The translations under genes and the position numbers were made by a program. The notes below the pieces were generated by a model. That model made no database searches. It was not told where the DNA came from and saw nothing but the letters and a program-made list of their open reading frames with translations. 64,000 nucleotides of DNA, taken from NCBI RefSeq assembly GCF_003326475.1, contig NZ_JPWA01000003.1, positions 1 to 64,000 of the forward strand. The letters are read 5' to 3'. The stretch is from Thalassospira xianhensis MCCC 1A02616. Lineage in GTDB: Bacteria > Pseudomonadota > Alphaproteobacteria > Rhodospirillales > Thalassospiraceae. The stretch's first letter is position 1. Every line of letters starts with the position of its first letter. Shown here piece by piece: positions 1 to 9,049 of the stretch.

Positions 1-102
1 CTTTTTTTGTTTTTCCTCATATATTTGGCGCCATGCGTTTCGGCATTCCTTAACCTGTTTTCCCTACCTTCAGGCAAGGTGGCATTTAGACTGGGGAAAT
101 CC

Positions 103-1668
103 ATGCACAACACCGCTTTGCGCAGTTGGGGTGATTCATTTCGCGCCTTTGTCCATCCGCGCGTCATTACTATGCTGTTCATGGGCTTGTCAGCGGGGAT
201 TCCGATCCTGTTGATCTTTTCCACCCTATCGATCTGGCTGCGCGAGGCCGGAATAGACCGCTCGACCGTGACCTATTTCAGTTGGGCTGCCCTCGGATAT
301 TCTTTCAAATTTGTCTGGGCTCCGTTGATCGACCGGCTGCCATTTCCGGTTTTGCATGGTTTGCTTGGTCGCCGGAGGAGTTGGTTGCTCGTTGCCCAAT
401 GTGGCATCATCGGTGCCATCTTGTGGATGGGCTTTACCAATCCGGCCGACAATCTGACCATAATGGCCTTTGCCGCCGTTGCGCTCGGCTTTGCCTCTGC
501 CACACAGGATATCGTGATCGACGCCTATCGTATCGAAGCTGCCAATCCCGACCTTCAGGCAATGATGAGTTCATCCTACATCGCTGGCTATCGCATCGGG
601 ATGATTGTCGCCGGTGCTGGTGCATTAACCATCGCCGGTCTGTTCGAGACCGAAGGCACCTATGAACCGCTAGCTTGGACGGTCGCCTATGGTTGCATGG
701 CGCTGGCGATGGGGGTCGGCGTGATCACGACTCTACTGATTAGCGAACCAGTCGTTAACCGTATCGATAGCAAATATTTCCATAAAACATCGGATTATGG
801 TCGTTTCCTTTTGATGTTTGTGCTGACTGTAATCGCCTTCATCATCGCCAATATCTATGCAAGTGACCTGACCGACCCATTGAAAACCGGCCTGACAGAA
901 GGCGGTATAATCGGCGAACTTGCAGGTTTTATTGCAGGGACAGTTAAACTGGCAATTTCGATCACGGCGGCAATAATTGTCGCATGGCTTACAACCCGCG
1001 TCGGGGTTACACCAACCGGCATGGTGCAGGAAACATATATAGCACCGGTCAAGGACTTCATTGATCGTTATGGCAAAGCTGCCATTGTCGTGCTGGCACT
1101 GATAGGTGTCTATCGCATAGCCGATATCGTTATGGGAGTTATGGCCAACGTTTTTTACACTGATCTCGGCTTCTCCAAGGAAGAAATCGCCGCGGTTTCC
1201 AAAACATTTGGTCTGTTGATGACCATAGCGGGTAGCTTCCTCGGTGGTATTTTATCAGTTCGTTATGGTGTGGTCCGCATCCTGTTTCTGGGAGCCTTCC
1301 TGTCGGCTGCTACCAATATCCTGTTTGCCATCATGGCCCACCTAGGGCCGAATACAGTAATGTTTTCTGCCGTTATTATGGCTGACAGCCTCTCGGGTGG
1401 TCTAGCAACGGCAGCCTTCATAGCCTACCTCTCAGGTCTGACCAATATTTCCTTTACCGCCATGCAATATGCGATCTTCAGCTCGATCATGACGCTCTTT
1501 CCCAAGATTCTTGCGGGATTCTCCGGCACTGTGGTCGATGTAATCGGTTATAGCTGGTTCTTTATAGGTACAGCCTTGATCGGCATTCCTGTGCTTTACC
1601 TGGTGGTTCTGGCCAGTCGCATGACTGCGTTTAATGCAGCGGAAAAATCGGAACCAAAGCCACAATAA
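103..1668 (+). CDS. AmpG-like MFS permease (PAT family)
   Basis: Predicted inner-membrane transporter of the AmpG/PAT branch of the major facilitator superfamily, which imports anhydro-muropeptides (or related solutes) for cell-wall recycling. About 521 residues with a dozen or more hydrophobic segments; a conserved early region (FMGLSAGIPILLIFSTLSIWLREAG, about residues 26-50, read in two parts) and the TQDIVIDAYRIE motif near residue 155 are typical of AmpG. A long loop/helix insertion around residues 250-310 separates the two halves. The reading frame is open further upstream, but the ATG at 103 starts the conserved part, so I chose it. It stands alone, convergent with ptsN across a shared terminator. 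Substrate is inferred from family only. Confidence 0.85.
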   Translation: MHNTALRSWGDSFRAFVHPRVITMLFMGLSAGIPILLIFSTLSIWLREAGIDRSTVTYFSWAALGYSFKFVWAPLIDRLPFPVLHGLLGRRRSWLLVAQCGIIGAILWMGFTNPADNLTIMAFAAVALGFASATQDIVIDAYRIEAANPDLQAMMSSSYIAGYRIGMIVAGAGALTIAGLFETEGTYEPLAWTVAYGCMALAMGVGVITTLLISEPVVNRIDSKYFHKTSDYGRFLLMFVLTVIAFIIANIYASDLTDPLKTGLTEGGIIGELAGFIAGTVKLAISITAAIIVAWLTTRVGVTPTGMVQETYIAPVKDFIDRYGKAAIVVLALIGVYRIADIVMGVMANVFYTDLGFSKEEIAAVSKTFGLLMTIAGSFLGGILSVRYGVVRILFLGAFLSAATNILFAIMAHLGPNTVMFSAVIMADSLSGGLATAAFIAYLSGLTNISFTAMQYAIFSSIMTLFPKILAGFSGTVVDVIGYSWFFIGTALIGIPVLYLVVLASRMTAFNAAEKSEPKPQ

Positions 1669-1705
1669 ACCACCGGTACCGTATTCCCCATTGTTCAGAA
1701 AAAGT

Positions 1706-1739
1706 AAAGCCGGGCACCGCCTTAACGGCGCCCGGCTTT
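1706..1739. terminator. Bidirectional terminator between the permease gene and ptsN
   Basis: Inverted repeat with arms AAAGCCGGGC and GCCCGGCTTT around a 14-base centre. The A/T flanks on both sides mean it can terminate both convergent transcripts. Confidence 0.75.
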
Positions 1740-1784
1740 GGATATCTTGCTATTTGCCGAACTTGCACCCAGTCAATTGCGCGT

Positions 1785-2294
1785 TCAGGCGGCCTGTTCC
1801 GCCTCATCCTGGGTCAGCAATGCATAGATCGCATCTGCTGAACCAGCACCGCGCAACTTGTCACACATGCCCTGATTACGCAGCAGACGGGAAATCCGCG
1901 CCAGTGCTTTCAGATGGTCGGCACCGGCTTCTTCCGGTGCTATCAACATGCAGAACAAATCGACAGGATGTTCGTCAACAGCATCGAACTCGATCGGGTT
2001 CTGCGCGCGCGCAAAGATCATGTGCAACCGGTCGAGATCAGCCAGCTTGCCATGCGGAATCGCGACACCACCACCTACACCAGTGCTGCCAAGTTTCTCG
2101 CGATCAAGCAAAACGGAAAAAATTTCGCCTGCTTCACGCCCGGTGACTTCGGCTGCCTTTTCGGCAAGTTCCTCAAGGACAGCCTTTTTCGCGCCGGACC
2201 GCAAGGCCGGTATCACCCCCGAAGGGGAAAGAATCGATGATATGTCCATTTTTCGCGTTGCGTTGTTTGGCTCGGAAGAATCTGTATCCGTCAC
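1785..2294 (-). CDS. ptsN: PTS IIA-like nitrogen regulatory protein PtsN (EIIA-Ntr)
   Basis: Cytoplasmic EIIA component of the nitrogen phosphotransferase relay (PtsP-PtsO-PtsN), which links nitrogen/energy status to potassium transport, stress responses and sigma-54 functions. The PTS EIIA type 2 fold is evident; the phosphorylatable histidine lies in GGGVAIPHGKL (His81 with the start used here). I chose the GTG at 2294 because an AGGAGG lies ten bases upstream and the GTG overlaps the hpf stop as GTGA, which suggests translational coupling; an internal ATG at 2249 (MDISSIL) has no clear ribosome binding site. It sits in the classical rpoN-hpf-ptsN order. Confidence 0.93.
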   Translation of the reverse strand: MTDTDSSEPNNATRKMDISSILSPSGVIPALRSGAKKAVLEELAEKAAEVTGREAGEIFSVLLDREKLGSTGVGGGVAIPHGKLADLDRLHMIFARAQNPIEFDAVDEHPVDLFCMLIAPEEAGADHLKALARISRLLRNQGMCDKLRGAGSADAIYALLTQDEAEQAA

Positions 2295-2890
2295 GCTGCA
2301 CCAGCCTCCTTATCGGATGGGTCAAGCCACCCGATATTGCCGTCAGCACGACGATATACAACATTCAATCCGCCATGTTTGCCATTCCGGAACATAAGCG
2401 CCGGAATGTCCCCCAAGTCGAGCCGCATAACAGCTTCTCCGACAGAGAGCGTGTCAATGCGATCCGGTGTTTCAGCGACGATCACCGGCTCAAAGCCGTT
2501 GAGATGTTCGTCCTCTGAATGGTCTTCATCTTCCTGTGCAATCACATAATGTGTCGCATCAATTCTTGCCTGCTCATACTGATCACGGTTGGTATTGTGG
2601 TGATCACGCAATCGCCGCTTGTAGCGTCGCAACTGTTTGGCGACCCGATCACAGGCAGAATCGAAAGCAGGATACACTTCATTCGCCGATGCCTTCGCCT
2701 GAACCAACATGCCTTTGCCGACATGGACCGATATCTGCGCAATATAGAGATGTGCCTGTTTGGTGATGGTCACCGTGGCCTCGATCGCATGATCGAAATA
2801 TTTCTCTACCGCAGGGTCCAACGTCTCGACGACGTGTTGACGGAGTGCGTTACCAACGTCGAGTTGCTTACCAATAACCGTAATTTGCAT
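2291..2890 (-). CDS. hpf: Long-form ribosome hibernation promoting factor
   Basis: Binds the 30S subunit and causes ribosome dimerisation (100S) in stationary phase or starvation. The 199-residue length is that of the long HPF form: an N-terminal S30AE/YfiA domain (about residues 1-100, starting MQITVIGKQLDVG) and a C-terminal dimerisation domain (about 140-190, with DLGDIPALMFRN). A variable acidic linker (EDEDHSEDEH) joins them. The ATG at 2890 begins the family-typical sequence. It has its own predicted promoter upstream and is translationally coupled to ptsN. Confidence 0.95.
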   Translation of the reverse strand: MQITVIGKQLDVGNALRQHVVETLDPAVEKYFDHAIEATVTITKQAHLYIAQISVHVGKGMLVQAKASANEVYPAFDSACDRVAKQLRRYKRRLRDHHNTNRDQYEQARIDATHYVIAQEDEDHSEDEHLNGFEPVIVAETPDRIDTLSVGEAVMRLDLGDIPALMFRNGKHGGLNVVYRRADGNIGWLDPSDKEAGAA

Positions 2891-2962
2891 GGATCGCCTA
2901 TCCCCAGTTGAGTGACTTCCCAGTACATATGGACCTTCAGTGCCCCTCAATCAGGAGGCCGC

Positions 2963-2991
2963 ACCATATTCCCTCGTTAATGCCAAGTCAA
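2963..2991 (-). promoter_or_regulatory. Predicted sigma-70 type promoter of hpf-ptsN
   Basis: On the minus strand there is TTGACT, a 17-base spacer and TATGGT, located about 75 bases upstream of the hpf ATG and downstream of the rpoN stop. This suggests hpf-ptsN can be transcribed separately from rpoN. Pattern evidence only. Confidence 0.5.
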
Positions 2992-3052
2992 CATTTGGGT
3001 ATTATTGGTTAATATACAACACCTTAGGGTATATTTTGCAGTGTTTGACCGG

Positions 3053-4621
3053 CTAGGAAACCCGCGACTTTTTTTCGCGCCGTCGCTGGACCGACGAGGG
3101 AATTCTCATCGCTTCCCGGTATTTTGCCACTGTTCGGCGGGCGATGTCGATCCCTTCCTTTTGAAGCAGCTCGACAAGTTTGTCATCGGACAAAATCTTT
3201 TTCGGATCTTCCCCATCTATCAATGACTTGATGCGATGCCGAACAGATTCAGAAGAATGCGCATCTCCCCCGTCCGCAGACGAAATTGCCGTGGTAAAAA
3301 AGTATTTCAGTTCATAAACGCCACGCGGGGTCGCCATAAACTTGCCGTTGGTCACTCGTGATACCGTGCTTTCGTGCATGCCTATTGCTTCGGCGATATC
3401 GCGCAGGATCAGCGGACGCAAATGCGATACGCCGTGATTGAAGAATCCGTCCTGCTGGCGCACGATCTCGCTTGCGACCTTCATAATTGTAGTTGCACGT
3501 TGATGCAGGGCCTTAACCAACCAGTTGGCGTTCTGGAGCTTCTCGCTCAAGAAGCTGCGTTCCTCTCGATTCCGCACCCCCTGTCCAATCTGTACGGCGT
3601 AATCCTCATTCACCAGAACACGTGGCAATGCCTCGCTGTTGAGTTCCAGATGCCAATCGCCATTACCGGCCGCACGCATCAAAACATCCGGGATTACCGG
3701 CGTTGCCGGTTCCCCGTCAGCTGTTCGTCCCGGACGCGGGTCAAGTGTACGGATTTCGGCAATCATATCCGCAAGATCGTCAGCATCGACGCCGCAAATC
3801 CGGCGCAGACGATCAAATTCACGCCGGGCCAGCAGATCCAGATTGGTAAGCAAAGCCGCCATTGCCGGATCGAACCGGTTACGTTCACGCAGTTGCAGTT
3901 CGATACATTCAGCAAGATTGCGGGCAAAAATGCCGACCGGCTCGAATCCCTGCATGGCCGCGAGCACACGCAACACATCCTCCATATCGCATTCAAGCGA
4001 TTCGGCAACTTCTTCCAGTGGCCCTGCCACATAACCACTTTCATCAAGCATATCGATCAGATAACTGCCGATCATGCGTGAAACGGCATCGGCAAAGGCA
4101 ATGTTGAGCTGATCATCAAGCAACTGTCTCAGGGTCGCCTGATCGGCCAGAGTCTGTTCAAGCCCTGGTAAATCTTCGCCACTGGCACCACCGCCTGTCC
4201 CACCGCTGTAAGGTGCAGAATAATCATGATTTCCGGCAACAGGGGCACCATCGGAACTGATTTCACCTTCGCCATTATAAAGGGCGTCCGGCGCACAATC
4301 GAGCGGACCGGAATCGTCGGTGCTCATGGTTTCGCTGGATGTCAGCCGGTCAGTACCGAAACGATCCTCTCGATCCGAAAAATCATCATTTGTACGGAAG
4401 TCGATGCCCTGGTCGCCATTGCCGACAGCTCCGTCGCCAGCTTCGGCAAAAGTCTGACCAGGATCAACACGTTCCAAAAGCGGGTTTTCCAGCAACTCGC
4501 TATCGATGAAATTGGAAAGCTCGATATTGTTAAATTGCAGCAGTTTGATCGCCTGCTGCAATTGAGGCGTCATAACAAGAGACTGGGACTGACGAAGATC
4601 AAGCCGCGCCTTCAGGGCCAT
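3053..4621 (-). CDS. rpoN: RNA polymerase sigma-54 factor
   Basis: Alternative sigma factor recognising -24/-12 promoters and needing enhancer-binding AAA+ activators; controls nitrogen assimilation and often motility. 522 residues. Region I is the glutamine-rich N-terminus (LRQSQSLVMTPQLQQAIKLL, about residues 8-27); region II is an acidic variable stretch (about 50-170); the core-binding domain follows; the C-terminal DNA-binding part ends with the RpoN box ARRTVAKYRE at 494-503. It follows lptB by 49 bases and is probably cotranscribed with the lpt genes, an arrangement conserved in many proteobacteria. Confidence 0.97.
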   Translation of the reverse strand: MALKARLDLRQSQSLVMTPQLQQAIKLLQFNNIELSNFIDSELLENPLLERVDPGQTFAEAGDGAVGNGDQGIDFRTNDDFSDREDRFGTDRLTSSETMSTDDSGPLDCAPDALYNGEGEISSDGAPVAGNHDYSAPYSGGTGGGASGEDLPGLEQTLADQATLRQLLDDQLNIAFADAVSRMIGSYLIDMLDESGYVAGPLEEVAESLECDMEDVLRVLAAMQGFEPVGIFARNLAECIELQLRERNRFDPAMAALLTNLDLLARREFDRLRRICGVDADDLADMIAEIRTLDPRPGRTADGEPATPVIPDVLMRAAGNGDWHLELNSEALPRVLVNEDYAVQIGQGVRNREERSFLSEKLQNANWLVKALHQRATTIMKVASEIVRQQDGFFNHGVSHLRPLILRDIAEAIGMHESTVSRVTNGKFMATPRGVYELKYFFTTAISSADGGDAHSSESVRHRIKSLIDGEDPKKILSDDKLVELLQKEGIDIARRTVAKYREAMRIPSSVQRRREKKSRVS

Positions 4622-4670
4622 TATGAACTACCCCGTGTCAATCCGAACCCCCCAAGAAGCAGGTGTTTCA

Positions 4671-5498
4671 TCAAAGGCTGAAACGATCGCCCAGATAAAC
4701 CCTTCTGACATCGTCATTCCTGACGATTTCATCGGGACCACCTTCCATCAAAACCCGACCGTCATGCAAGATATATGCCCGGTCAATGATGTCCAGAGTC
4801 TCGCGCACATTGTGGTCGGTAATCAAGACCCCAATGCCACGATCTTTCAGATGACGTACAAGATCGCGAATATCACCAACTGCAATCGGGTCAATCCCGG
4901 CCAGCGGTTCGTCCAGCAGAACGAAGTTCGGATGGGCTGCAAGGGCACGTGCGATCTCGCAACGACGGCGTTCCCCGCCCGACAGGGCAAGGGCCGGAGT
5001 CCGACGCAAATGCTCGATGGCAAATTCGGCCAGAAGGTCTTCGAGATTCTGCTCGCGCGTGATCCGGTCATCCTCGACAACCTCAAGCACAGCCATGATG
5101 TTCTGCTCAACGGTCATACCGCGGAAAATGGATGCTTCCTGAGGCAAATAACCGATTCCCATGCGGGCACGCTGATACATCGGCATCATGGTGATATCCC
5201 GCCCGTCCAGCGAAATATTACCGCGATCCGGGGAAATCAGGCCGGTAATGATATAAAAACTGGTGGTCTTGCCTGCGCCATTCGGACCCAAAAGACCAAC
5301 AGCCTCACCACGCTGAACCGACATCGATACATCTTTCAACACCGGACGCTTCTTGAAACTTTTGCCAAGATTGTGCGCAACCAGCCCCTTGTTGGCTGTT
5401 ACCAGTCGCGGGCCATTACCGGAGGATGCATTACTGCCACTGCCGGCCTTGTTTGCATGTGTGCTGTCGGATTTTCCGCTTTTGCGCGACCAGAACAA
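4671..5498 (-). CDS. lptB: LPS export ABC transporter ATPase LptB
   Basis: Cytoplasmic ATPase that powers LptFG extraction of LPS from the inner membrane. Visible motifs: Walker [10 protein letters not shown] (residues 71-79), signature [12 protein letters not shown], Walker B FVLLDEP followed by LAGIDP, and the H-loop TDHNVRE. About 35 residues rich in Ser, Gly and Lys precede the conserved core, an extension common in alphaproteobacterial LptB. The reading frame opens with a TTG at 5498 behind a weak GGGTCGGGA; no in-frame ATG exists before the core, so TTG is the best start but is uncertain. It follows lptA by 15 bases. Confidence 0.95.
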   Translation of the reverse strand: MFWSRKSGKSDSTHANKAGSGSNASSGNGPRLVTANKGLVAHNLGKSFKKRPVLKDVSMSVQRGEAVGLLGPNGAGKTTSFYIITGLISPDRGNISLDGRDITMMPMYQRARMGIGYLPQEASIFRGMTVEQNIMAVLEVVEDDRITREQNLEDLLAEFAIEHLRRTPALALSGGERRRCEIARALAAHPNFVLLDEPLAGIDPIAVGDIRDLVRHLKDRGIGVLITDHNVRETLDIIDRAYILHDGRVLMEGGPDEIVRNDDVRRVYLGDRFSL

Positions 5499-5513
5499 AT
5501 TCCCGACCCTTCG

Positions 5514-6377
5514 TCAGTTGCCATTCCCGGATTGACCCGGGCTGTTTTCTTCGTCTTTTTCCGGCACAAGCAGGCCGCGGACGCGACTTTTGCCATCGCC
5601 ATTTCCGTTGGCGGTCAATCGGCTGACCCCCGTATTCAGGTCAACCACAGCACGATCACCGTTCAACTGGTTCTCGCCGCGTGTGATCTTAACCGATCCG
5701 ACAAGGGTTGCGATACCCGTTTTCGCATCGTAAACGCCTTGATTGCCAACCACAAAGTCCGTTGGTGTACGAATGGTAACGTTTCCGTTGCCATCGATCC
5801 GGCTCAGCTCGTTTTCGCCGTTCTTGCCCACCTCGAACCGTGCTGTCAGCACATCCCCTCGAAGAGTGCGGTCATCAGAAATAGCAACCGCATTGCCACG
5901 GGCGACTGCCATGCGTTCCGCTTCCCAATATTCGAGACTTTCTTCAGCTGTCAGCGTCTCGGTCGGCGTTTTGTATTGCAGATCTTCACCCGTCAACACG
6001 ACAACCGCATCGTCAATGTCATAAATTGCCTGATCGCCGGTCGCGACGTCGGTTTCCGATGACAGTTTGACGTTGCCGGTCGCGATAATACGGTAAATCT
6101 CGCTTTGTCCATCACGATCACGATAAAGCGCGCGCAGCTCGTCGGCATCAACGCGCGAATTGCCGCGTTTGGCAACTGCATTACCCCGAGCAATCAGAAC
6201 CTGCTCGTTGCGCCGCCATTCGATGCCGTTATCAGATTCGACCTCAAGCCCTCCACCGCCGCTTTGGGCAAGACCAAGCGGATCAGCATACGCGACCCCG
6301 CACGGAACCATCACCGCACCACCCAAAACTGCTGCCATCAAAAAACGACGCATCGCAAAAGGCGCAATTGCGATCAT
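5514..6377 (-). CDS. lptA: LPS transport periplasmic protein LptA
   Basis: Periplasmic bridge protein that carries LPS between LptC and LptD. 287 residues with a signal peptide of about 31 residues (cleavage after AYA) and an OstA-like beta-jellyroll domain with repeating strands such as RGNAVAKRGNSRVDADELRALY and ATGNVKLSSETD (given in part). The C-terminal 30 residues are hydrophilic and probably disordered. The ATG overlaps the lptC stop by four bases (ATGA), which indicates translational coupling. Longer than the about 185-residue enterobacterial LptA, as is usual in alphaproteobacteria. Confidence 0.9.
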   Translation of the reverse strand: MIAIAPFAMRRFLMAAVLGGAVMVPCGVAYADPLGLAQSGGGGLEVESDNGIEWRRNEQVLIARGNAVAKRGNSRVDADELRALYRDRDGQSEIYRIIATGNVKLSSETDVATGDQAIYDIDDAVVVLTGEDLQYKTPTETLTAEESLEYWEAERMAVARGNAVAISDDRTLRGDVLTARFEVGKNGENELSRIDGNGNVTIRTPTDFVVGNQGVYDAKTGIATLVGSVKITRGENQLNGDRAVVDLNTGVSRLTANGNGDGKSRVRGLLVPEKDEENSPGQSGNGN

Positions 6378-7081
6378 GACTTCCCTTTCAATGCACTATC
6401 GAAAATCACCAGCCGGGCATTTCCCAAAAAGCGGATTACCGACCCCTTGTCTTCAAGCTCGAACCCGGTGTCTGATTTGATTGTTCCAAACGGTCCCTGC
6501 CCGTCGACCGGTTCATTACCTTTGGCACTTCCGTTACCCAATGCAATCTCGGCCTGCTCGGTATGAATTTCGAACCCCTGATCGTGATACATATTCACGG
6601 TACCGACCAAATCGAGGAGCTCGTTGCTTTCGGTATAGAACCCCGTATCCGCGGTCAGTGCAATCCAGGACCCGTCCTCAAGCGTGATATCGGCCTGCGG
6701 CGCATCCAGACGCACGTGCGCCAAGCGGTCTTTGTTTTCGGGTTGCTCGACGGCTTCATTGGCCGTCACGGTAAAGGGCTGCCGGTTACTGTCCACACCA
6801 AAAAAGCGCGGATTGCTCATGGTGACATTTTCCATCAGATCGTCGGGGGTGGTCGAAAAGCCAAGGCGGAAACCACTTTCCTGCACTTTCTCGATCTGAG
6901 GCCACAACACGACAAGTGCGACAAGCGTCGCCGCAATCAGCGGCAGAACCAGCTTAAGCATATTAACAATCGTTCGGCGGAACGGATTGATCTGCACATC
7001 GCGCCGACCGGACGGCATGCGATCGTTCATGCGTGCTGTGCGCGCCGCCCGTTCGATCTCAGCCTTCCGATCCTCGCTCAT
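6374..7081 (-). CDS. lptC: LPS export system protein LptC
   Basis: Inner-membrane bitopic protein that receives LPS from LptFG and hands it to LptA. 235 residues: a basic cytoplasmic N-terminus, a transmembrane helix at about residues 36-60 (MLKLVLPLIAATLVALVVLW), then a periplasmic LptC beta domain. It lies three bases after kdsD and overlaps lptA by four bases, so kdsD-lptC-lptA-lptB form one tightly packed unit for Kdo supply and LPS transport. Confidence 0.9.
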   Translation of the reverse strand: MSEDRKAEIERAARTARMNDRMPSGRRDVQINPFRRTIVNMLKLVLPLIAATLVALVVLWPQIEKVQESGFRLGFSTTPDDLMENVTMSNPRFFGVDSNRQPFTVTANEAVEQPENKDRLAHVRLDAPQADITLEDGSWIALTADTGFYTESNELLDLVGTVNMYHDQGFEIHTEQAEIALGNGSAKGNEPVDGQGPFGTIKSDTGFELEDKGSVIRFLGNARLVIFDSALKGKS

Positions 7082-7084
7082 GGA

Positions 7085-8098
7085 TTACGCAACCCCCAGA
7101 CGCAGAAGGTCATGGATATGAACAAGTCCTACCGGTTTGCCGATATCGTCGACAACAAACAGGGCCGTGATGCTACGATCATTCATAACAGCAAGTGCCT
7201 CGACTGCCAAAAGATCGGAACTGGTCGCTTTGGGGTTACACGTCATAACATCGACAACCCGCATCGCCACCAAATTGTCCGCCATATGCCGACGCAGATC
7301 GCCATCGGTAACAATGCCAGTCATCTTGCCGTCGCCATCAAGCACACCGACACAACCAAACGATTTTCCGGTCATGATTACCAATGCTTCGGACATCAGG
7401 GCGTCTTCGCCGATCAACGGAATATCGGCAACATCATGCATGACGTCGCTCACACGCAGCAACCGCTGCCCCAGCTTACCACCGGGATGGAAGGTTCGGA
7501 AATCATCGGCACTAAAGCCTCGGCGTTCCATCAGCGTCACGGCAAGTGCATCAGCAAAGGCCAGCATCGCCGTAGTCGAGGTCGTCGGTGCCTGTTTGTT
7601 GGGGCATGCTTCCGGACTGTTGGGCAGGATCAACGGATAGTCGGACTGCATTGCCAATGAGCTTTCCGGGCGACGGGTCATCCCGATCAGCGGGACATTA
7701 AAACGTCTGGTATAGGCAATGATGTCAGACAATTCCGGAGTTTCACCAGAATTCGACAAGGCAAGGACCGCATCGTTCTTGCCGATCATGCCTAGATCGC
7801 CATGGCTAGCTTCGGCCGGGTGGACAAAAAAGGATGGCGTCCCGGTGGAGGCGAAGGTCGCAGCAATTTTCTTGGCGATATGACCGCTTTTTCCCATGCC
7901 TGTCACGACCAGACGACCCGCAAGACTTTCAATCAGATCAATTGCCTTGCAGAAATCACCGTTCAGCGATTCCGAAAGATCACGCAGCGCATCCGCTTCA
8001 ATCGCCAAAACCCGGCGGGCGACTTCAATATCCTTTTCCGCTGCCGGTTCGGGTGTGTTTTGCAGTCTCGGGATTTCTGTCATTGGTTTCTTTTTCAT
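7085..8098 (-). CDS. kdsD: Arabinose-5-phosphate isomerase KdsD
   Basis: Interconverts ribulose 5-phosphate and arabinose 5-phosphate, the first step in Kdo synthesis for LPS core. 337 residues: an N-terminal SIS sugar-isomerase domain (VTGMGKSGHIAKKIAATFAS, about residues 65-84, and HPAEASHGDLGMI), followed by two CBS domains (about 215-335). Length and architecture match the KpsF/GutQ/KdsD family. First gene of the kdsD-lptCAB run. Confidence 0.95.
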   Translation of the reverse strand: MKKKPMTEIPRLQNTPEPAAEKDIEVARRVLAIEADALRDLSESLNGDFCKAIDLIESLAGRLVVTGMGKSGHIAKKIAATFASTGTPSFFVHPAEASHGDLGMIGKNDAVLALSNSGETPELSDIIAYTRRFNVPLIGMTRRPESSLAMQSDYPLILPNSPEACPNKQAPTTSTTAMLAFADALAVTLMERRGFSADDFRTFHPGGKLGQRLLRVSDVMHDVADIPLIGEDALMSEALVIMTGKSFGCVGVLDGDGKMTGIVTDGDLRRHMADNLVAMRVVDVMTCNPKATSSDLLAVEALAVMNDRSITALFVVDDIGKPVGLVHIHDLLRLGVA

Positions 8099-8176
8099 TT
8101 CCCTGCAAAAGCATTCCTAAAATATTCACAGGGAAGAGATGGGCGGGAATATCTATGCTGGCAAGCCACGAAAGCC

Positions 8177-8205
8177 AATATGTACCTGCGCTTCAACATG
8201 GTCAA
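8177..8205 (-). promoter_or_regulatory. Predicted promoter of kdsD-lptCAB-rpoN
   Basis: Minus-strand TTGACC, 17-base spacer, CATATT, about 80 bases upstream of the kdsD ATG in the 200-base gap that follows the RNase D gene. The -35 is a good match, the -10 moderate. Confidence 0.4.
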
Positions 8206-8298
8206 TTCCCATACCCGAAGCCGGTTTACACAGAATTAACATCGTAGTCCTGGACTGTAAAAATTTGACGGATGGAATCAGTTGGCAAACGGACGCAT

Positions 8299-8910
8299 TT
8301 AGTGTGCGAAAATATCCGCCTCTTCCCAGCCCAAAAGATCCAGCGTCGCCCGTATCGGAAGGAACTCAAAGCAGGCCTGTGCCAGTTCGGTGCGGCCTTC
8401 TCGCTCCAAACGCCGATCAAGCTCTTCCTTGGCCTTGTGCAGATACAGCACATCGGACGCTGCATAAGCGATCTGTTCATCTGAAAGTTCGGCCGAGCCC
8501 CAGTCAGAACTTTGTTGCTGCTTGTCCAGATTGACGCCAACCAGTTCACGCACCAGATCCTTCAGGCCGTGTCGGTCGGTATAGGTACGCACCAGTTTCG
8601 ATGCGATCTTGGTGCAATAGACAGGCGCGCACCGCACACCGAGATATTTGTCCATCACAGCAATATCGAACCGCCCAAAGTGAAACAGCTTCAGAACCGA
8701 CGGATCATCCAAAAGCTTCTTAAGGTTGGGCGCCTCGTAATTTTCTCCGTCGAACTTCACCAGATGGGCATCACCATCTCCAGCCGAGAGCTGAACGACG
8801 CACAGACGATCTCGGTGCGGATTAAGGCCCATGGTTTCACTGTCAATGGCAACGACTTTGCCAAGATCAAGCCCGTCGGGCAAATCTCCGTGATGGAGGA
8901 AATTGGTCAT
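8299..8910 (-). CDS. rnd: Short RNase D-type 3'-5' exoribonuclease
   Basis: DEDDy-family exonuclease acting on tRNA 3' ends or other RNAs. 203 residues covering only the exonuclease domain: Asp23-x-Glu25 in AIDSETMGL, Asp82 in FHFGRFDIAVM, and Tyr149/Asp153 in YAASDVLYLHKA complete the catalytic set. The HRDC domains of the long enterobacterial RNase D are absent, as is common for the short alphaproteobacterial form. Predicted cytoplasmic. Gene name assigned by domain, not by proven orthology. Confidence 0.85.
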   Translation of the reverse strand: MTNFLHHGDLPDGLDLGKVVAIDSETMGLNPHRDRLCVVQLSAGDGDAHLVKFDGENYEAPNLKKLLDDPSVLKLFHFGRFDIAVMDKYLGVRCAPVYCTKIASKLVRTYTDRHGLKDLVRELVGVNLDKQQQSSDWGSAELSDEQIAYAASDVLYLHKAKEELDRRLEREGRTELAQACFEFLPIRATLDLLGWEEADIFAH

Positions 8911-9049
8911 CGCAATTCTCCAGAATGCTGGTTTGGCCCTGTATTAACACAGCATCCCCGCCGTCGCGATGCAAAAGAGACACCGCATCGCATGTTTCGT
9001 ATCCGCTATTGAATAGAGATTTTCTGAAACACAAAGGAGAATCATGCCA

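Noticed and set aside
4623-6062. Long plus-strand reading frame of 479 codons
   Set aside because: It is antisense to lptB and lptA, which have clear motifs; composition is not protein-like and no domain is seen.
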